From the NCBI GenBank assembly GCA_964473355.1, contig CAYYOS010000001.1:1-60492 (forward strand): a stretch of DNA of 60,492 nucleotides, read 5' to 3'. Under the pieces are notes generated by a model. The model worked only from the letters and a program-made list of their open reading frames with translations, ran no database searches and had not been told where the DNA came from. Position 1 is the first letter of the stretch. The number at the start of each line of letters is the position of its first letter. Positions 26,301-32,749 of this stretch are shown here, piece after piece. This stretch comes from CAYYOS01 sp964473355. GTDB taxonomy: Bacteria > Pseudomonadota > Gammaproteobacteria > Burkholderiales > REEB80. The position numbers were made by a program, and so were the translations under genes.

Positions 26301-28632
26301 AACGGTAATGTTCGGATTGTGCGAAGCTCTTCGTGCTGACTGTGCTGCTTAGGAGATGGCCTTCCGTGTCGTACTGCGCGCGTTTCAGGATACCCAGCGC
26401 CTCGGCCTGCCACAGCAGGCGACCACTCACGTCGAAGGCCTGCCGGGTTTGCGGGCGATAGGTTTGGTAAGCTTTATCCTTGCTCCCATTGCCGTTATTG
26501 AAGTCACCCATCCCTGTCTCAATTCTATTGCCTAAGGCATCGTATTTAAAACTATGTACTACGGGTTGGATGCCCGCTTGCGCCCAATTCGCACCGCTGC
26601 TAATGAGGCGGATGAGTTGGCTTCTGGCGTCATAGTCAAAAATGGTTTTGAAGCCCTGAGCATTACTCACTGCCGCAGTACGCCCCACCTCATCGTATTG
26701 CATCGTATTAGTAAAGCCACCGGGGGTGGTCATGGTGGTGATAAAACTCCCCCGCCCATCCCACTCATACCTCGTAATATCCGAATCCTTGGGACTATTC
26801 GTCGGTCCATTCTTAAGCGGCCCATCCACTTCCACCAAGAGACTTCGACGATTGATAAGATGATAGCGGTAGCGGGTGGTGCGAGTGATGGGCGTCGCCT
26901 CTCCATCGCTGGTGCTCACCGCGTCGCCACGCTGGCGAAGTGAGGCCTGGTAAGCCGCCGCGCCTTCTTGTTTGGCATGGGTGGGGGTTAAGGCGTGAGG
27001 CCCGCGGTTTAATTGCGATGGCAGGCCGTTCGTTGAGGCACGCACGTGTTGTAACCCCATGACCGGTTTAAATTCTGGCAGTACTGGCGCATAGCCACTT
27101 TCAGTAATCTCTGTTGGCTGGCCCCGCTCATTATAGGTAATCCGGGTGGTGACTTCTTTACCCGGTATCACACTCGGCCGGGCAATGAGAATGGGACTTA
27201 AGTTAAGTCTTATCAAGCTATCCTGGGTGTCGGATTTATTTGCTTGCGCGGGTGCATGCATCGCATACTCAACGCGCACTTGCCGTTGGGGTTTGCCGGG
27301 TTTGCCATTGGTGTACGCTAGACGGCTGATGGAAAGTGTTCTGCCATATCGATCCAATTCCATTATGTTCGAGTGTATGGCTTGGCCTTGGGTGTCCAGT
27401 TTCGTCGTCTTAATTAACCGCCCCAGATCATCATAGCCATAGCGCACGTTGACTTCGCCGCAGGAGGCGCAACCCACGCCTGCTACTTCTATTAAGCGAT
27501 ATTCGTTGCCGATTACGCCGTGCTTATAGTTGGTCTTTTGTCCCAAGCTATTGGTTAATAGCGTGGTCGCCGTTTGGCCTTCTATCACACTGTTGCTGCT
27601 ATATTGCAGACGCACCTGCTCAATACCTGCTTGTCCCGGTTTTGGTTTTTCTCCCCGGTAACTTAGCACAGCCCGACCTTGATGGTCATAGTCCCAAGTA
27701 CTCAAACGCTGCGTAGTAGGCTTACTGTTGCCGGTGCTCTGAAGGCTTATTCCCGTTAACAGCGTGGGCTGGTTTACGTCTTCGTAATGGTAATGACGGC
27801 GAACGCCGGGGGCGTTCGGTAACCCAGGGAAAGTGACTGCAGTCAGGTTACCCACTTGGGCGCCATCGTTGGGATGTTGATAAACAAAGCGTCCGACGGG
27901 ACTAGTTATGGCGGTAATGCCACTAAACCCAGTGGCGTTGTTGGGGGCATATTCCAAGCGTAACTGGCGGCCTTGGGGATCCGTGACCTTGACGAGCAGC
28001 CCCTGGGGGTTGCGCGTTAAGTGTAAGGCTTCACCGCTGGGGGCAACAATTTGGGTGAGCTTGCCTTGGTGGTTAAACGTCAAGCGCCGCCCATTTGCCC
28101 AGTCCCACGTATATTCTTCCCCATAAGCGCTTTTGCGAATGTGTATTTGCCCATGGGCGGGATCTTGACTGGCGCATTGATTCGGATTTTTAGGATCGCG
28201 GATAAAGATAAGGCGCGTGCCATCGGCTTGCATCACTTGTAAGGTATTGCGAACAGCATAAAGATCAGTTTCATAGGATAGCCGCCAACCCCGGCCGATG
28301 CTGCCCATCGCACCATTAGGCTTAGCGTAGGCGCTGTTGTAGTGGCGAATAATCTCTAAGCCCAGCACACCGGGCAGCGGGGGCATATCCACTTCTTGCT
28401 GGTATTTGTTCCCGCTCACGACATTAATCGGGTTGCCCGCACCCAGATTGGTTTGACTTTGATTGCCAAGGCTTGCAGGACCCGTGCCCTCGCAGGGTGC
28501 GCCGCCCGGACTCGGTCCGCAGGTGGCGGGGGTAGCTTGCGCTAAGGCAGCACCGGGGGTGACTAAGCTGGTAATTAAGAGGAGTGTGTTGAGAAGACGG
28601 CGTGACATAGACGTTAACTTAAGTTTCTTCAT
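23350..28632 (-). CDS. Secreted Rhs-repeat protein with C-terminal DUF2235 phospholipase toxin
   Basis: I start at ATG 28632, which overlaps the TadE stop as ATGA, giving 1760 residues. Order: Sec signal peptide (RRLLNTLLLITSLVTPGAA, cut near ALA-QA), then DUF6531 (GNPINVVSGNKYQQEV). About 1,250 residues of YD/Rhs repeats follow (for example RYGYDDLGRL, HYRYDHLNRLV). The Rhs core boundary is ESGLYYNDARYYDPKAGRY, then the final DPYGL motif. The last 343 residues are a DUF2235/Tle1-like alpha/beta hydrolase: FAFDGTGN, nucleophile GFSRG, Asp in MGLFDTV, His in GSHSDIGGG. Tle1 enzymes hydrolyse phospholipids of rival cells. No PAAR or VgrG segment precedes the repeats, so delivery by T6SS is not indicated. 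Confidence 0.92.
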   Translation of the reverse strand: MKKLKLTSMSRRLLNTLLLITSLVTPGAALAQATPATCGPSPGGAPCEGTGPASLGNQSQTNLGAGNPINVVSGNKYQQEVDMPPLPGVLGLEIIRHYNSAYAKPNGAMGSIGRGWRLSYETDLYAVRNTLQVMQADGTRLIFIRDPKNPNQCASQDPAHGQIHIRKSAYGEEYTWDWANGRRLTFNHQGKLTQIVAPSGEALHLTRNPQGLLVKVTDPQGRQLRLEYAPNNATGFSGITAITSPVGRFVYQHPNDGAQVGNLTAVTFPGLPNAPGVRRHYHYEDVNQPTLLTGISLQSTGNSKPTTQRLSTWDYDHQGRAVLSYRGEKPKPGQAGIEQVRLQYSSNSVIEGQTATTLLTNSLGQKTNYKHGVIGNEYRLIEVAGVGCASCGEVNVRYGYDDLGRLIKTTKLDTQGQAIHSNIMELDRYGRTLSISRLAYTNGKPGKPQRQVRVEYAMHAPAQANKSDTQDSLIRLNLSPILIARPSVIPGKEVTTRITYNERGQPTEITESGYAPVLPEFKPVMGLQHVRASTNGLPSQLNRGPHALTPTHAKQEGAAAYQASLRQRGDAVSTSDGEATPITRTTRYRYHLINRRSLLVEVDGPLKNGPTNSPKDSDITRYEWDGRGSFITTMTTPGGFTNTMQYDEVGRTAAVSNAQGFKTIFDYDARSQLIRLISSGANWAQAGIQPVVHSFKYDALGNRIETGMGDFNNGNGSKDKAYQTYRPQTRQAFDVSGRLLWQAEALGILKRAQYDTEGHLLSSTVSTKSFAQSEHYRYDHLNRLVQVVDNTGFVRQVAYDKSPTNHVPNTSSFQTIMDDFGRVVATISVSHGSIINRYNAANQLVEQANTLGDVHHYAYDLAGQRVRYTVLPKTGEAQTTTWRYEHGRLIEVKHPNQSERIHYNERGQPVIKTVTLKLVNGAEATHVTRYAYAADGALASESLPDGTKVIYERNGQGQIIALSQQMRPLAFFGWGRQTIVKDLERDLIGLRSTTYGNGVQGQWQRSKAGVLARVVYTQPRDISAQPLKMAAVSPPSSSPYYLRELLGAVLPEAHAQAPNKFPGALGIPANRQALFDARLLYDEAGNVLLQKQQGHGIQATQAYAYDSQNQLIAAQATLPNTLPAPIPVSQSSAGINNASVWRYNYDSQGNRVLAQEHVPVNEMGQTRKTNYHPQSNVLITQSALGRDYVWNALGQLTAIREQGKDIARYRYNYRGLRISKESGAQTEYTLYNEARQRLADLNTQGQITRQYIWLGDRLVATLDAKQPKALQAPVEGFAHNLRQTAQLMWRELSGDADRLAFVHGNHLGAPIAATNAQGQTLWQADYAPYGKLIKTSALSRAPAQAQPAAYHLALRLPGQWEDQESGLYYNDARYYDPKAGRYLTPDPLGKLAAQLGSPNAYAYVNNNPLSYIDPYGLILFAFDGTGNDESNHATLSNVVKFRDLYQDGQPFYITGPGTLDPATGIGPAPWDIGGVGDIARAYTGPARIMAMIKYLGDYSSSVNDETAFDVDITGFSRGAAEAREFANRIAAKTRNGWYSYTEKDINGIEVAKCQKLNFRFMGLFDTVLSTHTGSYQLNIPNNFRYVAQAVALNEYRGAAVAFPLESIMGRASPAGVTRIERGFLGSHSDIGGGFPDGDLARVALIWMVDQARTAGVNMANPVRSIVSNPVLHDKSSNLFFGAPSGGPTATSEDRTVRYTNGATDKQRHATTFGMSYADTKPFIAYKPNPNSRDSVSGTVDMQGYLSWLNSNGYNINMTIQ

Positions 28633-29498
28633 GAAGATTTGCCTGGCTCCAGGGAGCGAAGCGCGGTACTTTTTTGGGTCGGTAGACAACAATAATTATT
28701 CCCGCAGCCCGGATCGCAGGAGGCATCAAATTGACTGCAGCCCGGTGGCCGGGGTGGCGCAGGTCCTGCCTCCCCGGGCTCAGGCTCGGGATTTCCCGGT
28801 CCCCCGGGGCTGCCTGTCGTTCCCGGATCATCTTGATTGGCACCGGGGTTAGAGCGGTAGGCGGCGTGTTCATAAGCCGGACTTTGCATCCTAACTACGG
28901 CATGCGCCACAATGGGGATGCGGCCGGCTTGGTAATAAGCGCGGTGCTCGGGGTTTAAGGTGCCAAGCACTGTAAGGAAGGGTCTTGCGATGGAAAAAGG
29001 CTTATAGCCATAGATCACCCGAATCTTAAGGAGATTCGCGTCTTGAATATTAACGCCGGAGTGATTTGAGACTGAAGCGGGTCGAAAGCTTAAGTTGTCA
29101 TTGGGGATTTGCCGGATATTGTTCTCAGTAATGGCGTAATCGGCAAAGGCTTCTTTAGTGGGCGAGAGGATTTGAATGGTGGCGTGAGTGGATAAGTCTG
29201 CTTGTGCTTTAATAAAAGAAGTCAGGATGGCACTACTGGTTTTACCACCCCCGTATAAGGGAATAAGACCACGAGCTAAACCTTTTTGTATGGGTTCAAG
29301 CCGAGCATTCTCGAGGGCACCGGCTCTAGCCGCTTCAAACGTGGCGTAATTAAGTAGACTCTTACCCATCATCACAAAGCCTGCTTGGATCATGGCTAAA
29401 GTCAGACCGAGGATTATGGGGATGACGATGACGAATTCGACTAAGGAGGCGCCGAGGAGATTTTTACTGGCGTTACTTGTTATTCGAGTTCTCCCCAT
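28629..29498 (-). CDS. TadE-like pseudopilin with cysteine-rich C-terminal tail
   Basis: A 289-residue protein. The N-terminus NLLGASLVEFVIVIPIILGL is a TadE-type prepilin signal plus membrane helix: Gly before the cut and Glu at +5. FEAARAGA follows, as in the family. The rest is an extracytoplasmic domain. It ends in a Pro/Gly/Glu-rich linker (about 222-252) and a tail with five cysteines (GCSQFDASCDPGCGNNYCC). The tail is unusual for TadE. The stop overlaps the rhs start (ATGA), so both are made from one transcript. No other tad, flp or rcp gene is in the window. Confidence 0.85.
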   Translation of the reverse strand: MGRTRITSNASKNLLGASLVEFVIVIPIILGLTLAMIQAGFVMMGKSLLNYATFEAARAGALENARLEPIQKGLARGLIPLYGGGKTSSAILTSFIKAQADLSTHATIQILSPTKEAFADYAITENNIRQIPNDNLSFRPASVSNHSGVNIQDANLLKIRVIYGYKPFSIARPFLTVLGTLNPEHRAYYQAGRIPIVAHAVVRMQSPAYEHAAYRSNPGANQDDPGTTGSPGGPGNPEPEPGEAGPAPPRPPGCSQFDASCDPGCGNNYCCLPTQKSTALRSLEPGKSS

Positions 29499-29531
29499 TT
29501 CTAATCTAGCTCGTTTTCTCAGAGCCCGGAA

Positions 29532-29559
29532 TTATTACAAGGAGATATGCCGCTGTCAA
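29532..29559 (-). promoter_or_regulatory. Candidate promoter of the tadE-rhs-immunity operon
   Basis: On the minus strand a perfect -35 TTGACA is followed after 16 bases by TAATAA. The -10 box lies about 34 bases upstream of the TadE start. No operator repeat is obvious. Confidence 0.55.
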
Positions 29560-29710
29560 GCGTCATTATGATATTGTAATTTCTGGCGATACCTTTCTCA
29601 ATGCTTGTGCGAGCGGGCTTATAAGTTAACGGTTAATCAGCAATGTAGGCCGCAAAAACTCCACATCAAATGATTAGGGAAATGTTTTAAAGAATGAAAA
29701 CTAACGGAAG

Positions 29711-30145
29711 CTATGTGCCCGCAGAAAAACACTGCATTTCCAGCAGTTTGGCTGCCTTGTTAAGGCGCGCATCAAAGCTGGCGAAAAAGATAGGCAAGCC
29801 GGAAATGCGACGAACCTCGTAAGCGGCAGCTAGCTGCACGCTGTCGTAGCCGCGCAACGCAAAGGTATCGGCATATTCTCCAGCCCGCTCAACCAGTGCT
29901 TGATTCAATTCCGTAACCACTAAGTGTGGCCAATCTTTTGCCAGCGCCGCCTTCGCTTGCTCGATAATAGCAGCATCTTTAGCCACTTCGCGTGCGCGCC
30001 GCGATAATGCCGCATGTGCTTCCGCCCAGGCAATACGGCATACCGCTACTGCCTCGGCTTCTGATACATGCTGCTTCAATTCCTTGCTTCCCGTCTCAAT
30101 AATATAAAGTTTAATAAGCGCAGAGGTATCGCAAAACAATATCAC
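29711..30145 (-). CDS. PIN-domain ribonuclease toxin (VapC-like)
   Basis: A 144-residue PIN toxin starting MILFCDTSALIKLY, whose D is the first metal ligand. E in WAEAHAAL, D in RGYDSVQLAAA and D in ASFDARLN supply the others. It overlaps the antitoxin gene by four bases (second gene of the pair). It differs clearly from the PIN toxin at 20971, so the two pairs are not a recent duplication. Confidence 0.9.
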   Translation of the reverse strand: MILFCDTSALIKLYIIETGSKELKQHVSEAEAVAVCRIAWAEAHAALSRRAREVAKDAAIIEQAKAALAKDWPHLVVTELNQALVERAGEYADTFALRGYDSVQLAAAYEVRRISGLPIFFASFDARLNKAAKLLEMQCFSAGT

Positions 30146-30405
30146 CCGCGGTCTTCCAGCACCATTGCAGAAATTGTCTTGCCGCCTGCCTGCAACCCAA
30201 GCGCGGCGCCTTTAGGTTTACCCCCTTGCCAGGTTGCCATGCCGGCTGCCAATAAACGTGATAACCCCGCGCTATCGGTTTGAGGTACACCAATAACCCG
30301 AGCCACCACTTTGCGATGCGAGGTTAATTCCAGCATCTTCCCGGATTGCGTCTCGCGGACATACTGCGCCAAATGAGACTTGAATTCTTGCATAGAAACT
30401 TTCAT
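30142..30405 (-). CDS. Phd/YefM-type antitoxin
   Basis: An 87-residue antitoxin. MKVSMQEFKSHLAQYVRETQ with GKMLELTSHRKVVARVIG is the Phd/YefM DNA-binding fold. The C-terminal half is Gly/Lys-rich and probably neutralises the toxin. It is the first gene of the pair and has its own promoter. Confidence 0.88.
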   Translation of the reverse strand: MKVSMQEFKSHLAQYVRETQSGKMLELTSHRKVVARVIGVPQTDSAGLSRLLAAGMATWQGGKPKGAALGLQAGGKTISAMVLEDRG

Positions 30406-30433
30406 TACGACCCTTTTTATCTTACTTAAATAA

Positions 30434-30463
30434 GTATTATGACCTTTTTATGCAGAAAGTCAA
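30434..30463 (-). promoter_or_regulatory. Candidate promoter of the second phd-vapC pair
   Basis: On the minus strand TTGACT and TAATAC are separated by 18 bases. A near-palindrome CTTATTTAAGTAAG (12 of 14 bases symmetric) lies just downstream of the -10 box and is a candidate autoregulatory operator. Confidence 0.55.
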
Positions 30464-30573
30464 AGGCCCTTCAAGGTTCATAATTAAAGACGGGGGGTTG
30501 GACTGCAAGACGAAAAAGAAAAAACGGCGGAACGAAAATACGGTTTTGAAAAGAAAGGGAATGAGTGAAAGTG

Positions 30574-31833
30574 TTAGCCTCTACGCATAGAATCAAAGAA
30601 GTCATTATTATTTTTAGTGGCTTTGATTTTATCCAACAAAAATTCCATGGCTTCGAGATCGTCCATGGGATAGAGCAAGCGACGCAGCACCCAAATTTTT
30701 TGTAGATTATCGGGCTTGATTAACAGCTCTTCTTTGCGGGTGCCGGAGCGGTTGACGTTGATCGCAGGGTACAAGCGTTTTTCGGCCATACGACGGTCAA
30801 GGTGAATTTCCATATTGCCTGTGCCTTTAAATTCTTCATAGATCACGTCGTCCATGCGCGAGCCGGTTTCTACCAAAGCAGTGGCGATAATGGTCAATGA
30901 CCCACCTTCTTCAATATTACGCGCTGCGCCAAAAAATCGTTTGGGCCGCTGCAGCGCATTCGCGTCCACACCACCCGTGAGCACTTTTCCTGAAGCCGGA
31001 ACAACGGTATTATATGCGCGCGCCAAGCGGGTGATGGAATCCAACAAGATCACCACATCTTTTTTATGCTCAACTAAACGCTTGGCCTTTTCTAACACCA
31101 TTTCGGCGACTTGCACGTGGCGCGTGGCGGGCTCATCAAACGTAGAGGAGACGACTTCCCCTCGAACGGAACGTATCATTTCCGTGACTTCTTCCGGGCG
31201 CTCGTCAATCAACAAGACGATTAAATAGCATTCCGGATAATTCGCCGCAACGGAATGGGCAATGTGCTGCAACATAACCGTCTTGCCGCTTTTAGGCGAA
31301 GCGACCAACAATCCGCGCTGTCCTTTACCAATCGGCGCAATGATATCGATAACGCGCCCGGTAATGTTTTCTTCTGCCTTAATATCACGCTCTAAAATGA
31401 GCGCATCAGTTGGGAATAGAGGAGTTAAATTCTCAAAAAGAATCTTATGTTTGGAATTTTCCGGGGGTTCCCCGTTAACGCTATCGACTTTAACCAGCGC
31501 AAAGTAGCGTTCGCCGTCTTTAGGCGTGCGGATCTCACCTTGAATGGTATCGCCGGTATGCAGGTTAAAGCGCCGGATTTGGCTGGGGCTTACATAAATA
31601 TCGTCGGGGCCCGCCAAATATGAGGTGTCTGGGGAGCGCAAAAATCCGAAACCATCTTGCAGGACTTCAAGCGTGCCTTCGCCGAATATGCTTTCACCCT
31701 TACGCGCCTGGTTTTTAAGTAAGGCAAAAATTAAATCTTGCTTGCGCAGCCGGTTCGCACCTTCGATTTCGTTGGATATTGCCATATCCACCAGCTCGGT
31801 GACGTGTAGTTCTTTTAACTCAGATAAGTGCAT
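30574..31833 (-). CDS. rho: Transcription termination factor Rho
   Basis: A 419-residue hexameric RNA helicase that ends transcription at Rho-dependent sites. I start at MHLSELKEL, the usual N-terminus, rather than six codons upstream. The cold-shock-like RNA-binding domain covers about 48-115 (GFGFLRSP). Walker A SPKSGKT is near 179-185. LLIDERPEEVTEM and LLDSITRLARAYN follow. There is no N-terminal insertion. The upstream neighbour on this strand is trxA, the common betaproteobacterial order. Confidence 0.97.
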   Translation of the reverse strand: MHLSELKELHVTELVDMAISNEIEGANRLRKQDLIFALLKNQARKGESIFGEGTLEVLQDGFGFLRSPDTSYLAGPDDIYVSPSQIRRFNLHTGDTIQGEIRTPKDGERYFALVKVDSVNGEPPENSKHKILFENLTPLFPTDALILERDIKAEENITGRVIDIIAPIGKGQRGLLVASPKSGKTVMLQHIAHSVAANYPECYLIVLLIDERPEEVTEMIRSVRGEVVSSTFDEPATRHVQVAEMVLEKAKRLVEHKKDVVILLDSITRLARAYNTVVPASGKVLTGGVDANALQRPKRFFGAARNIEEGGSLTIIATALVETGSRMDDVIYEEFKGTGNMEIHLDRRMAEKRLYPAINVNRSGTRKEELLIKPDNLQKIWVLRRLLYPMDDLEAMEFLLDKIKATKNNNDFFDSMRRG

Positions 31834-31952
31834 TACAATCGTGGACAACAAACTCGTATGGGAAAAAAGGAAGTAGGAGAGAAACTGACGCCTAGCTCAA
31901 ATGGCGCGTTATTATTAGACTACGCCAAAAGATTATTTATAGAATAGTGGAT

Positions 31953-32279
31953 TTATATATTGCTGTCAATAAAGGCTGTTAGCTGTGATTTCGACAAAGC
32001 ACCCACTTTCGTGGCTTCAACATTCCCGTTTTTAAAAATCATCAGGGTAGGTATACCGCGAATACCATATTTGGGCGGCGTCCCCTGATTTTCGTCGATG
32101 TTTAACTTGGTAATTTTAACGCGGCCAGAATATTCTTGGGCGACCTCATCTAAAATGGGGGCTATCATTTTACAGGGCCCGCACCAGTCCGCCCAATAAT
32201 CCACCAGCACGGGAATCGGCGCTTGCAATACCTCTTCCTCAAATGTATCGTCGCTGATGTAGTGAATGTTGTCGCTCAT
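31953..32279 (-). CDS. trxA: Thioredoxin 1
   Basis: A 108-residue cytosolic disulfide reductase. The active site is WCGPCK within VDYWADWCGPCK, and the cis-proline loop is RGIPTLMIF. Length and motifs are typical of TrxA. It lies about 120 bases upstream of rho and may be co-transcribed with it. Confidence 0.96.
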   Translation of the reverse strand: MSDNIHYISDDTFEEEVLQAPIPVLVDYWADWCGPCKMIAPILDEVAQEYSGRVKITKLNIDENQGTPPKYGIRGIPTLMIFKNGNVEATKVGALSKSQLTAFIDSNI

Positions 32280-32416
32280 GGGGGCCTTTCGACTGGAAAT
32301 GTTTACTGGATATTGTTCTGAAAACGAAACGGTATCTTATCTAATAATTATTAGCAAGAAAAGCAGTAAATCAAATTAATATTTTATGCAGAAAATTAAC
32401 AAATTGGGATGAATCA

Positions 32417-32740
32417 ATGACTTATGTAGTAACCGAGTCCTGTATTAAATGTAAATACACCGATTGCGTGGAGGTTTGCCCGGTAGATTGCTTCCGCGAG
32501 GGGCCCAATTTTTTGGTCATAGACCCCGAGGAATGTATTGATTGCACGCTGTGCGTGGCGGAGTGTCCCGTCGAGGCAATTTTTGCAGAGGATGACGTGC
32601 CGGAAAACCAGCGGCACTTTACCGCCTTAAATGCCGAGCTTGCTAAAGTGTGGAAACCCATTATCGAACGCCACGACGCGCCGCCGGACGCGGATGAGTG
32701 GGCCGAGGTTCGCGACAAAGAAAATCTTTTGGAACGATAG
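32417..32740 (+). CDS. fdxA: Seven-iron ferredoxin FdxA
   Basis: A 107-residue ferredoxin with one 3Fe-4S and one 4Fe-4S cluster. The cysteines lie in CIKCKYTDCVEVCPVDCF and CIDCTLCVAECPVEAI. The tail after about residue 60 is the FdxA-type extension. It carries electrons in the cytoplasm. It is divergent from trxA, and the AddB-like nuclease gene starts 9 bases after its stop. Confidence 0.95.
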   Translation: MTYVVTESCIKCKYTDCVEVCPVDCFREGPNFLVIDPEECIDCTLCVAECPVEAIFAEDDVPENQRHFTALNAELAKVWKPIIERHDAPPDADEWAEVRDKENLLER

Positions 32741-32749
32741 CCGCAAACC

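Noticed and set aside
21385..29498. T6SS effector locus
   Set aside because: No VgrG, PAAR, Hcp or adaptor gene is visible and the Rhs protein has a Sec signal instead of a PAAR N-terminus, so T6SS delivery is not claimed.
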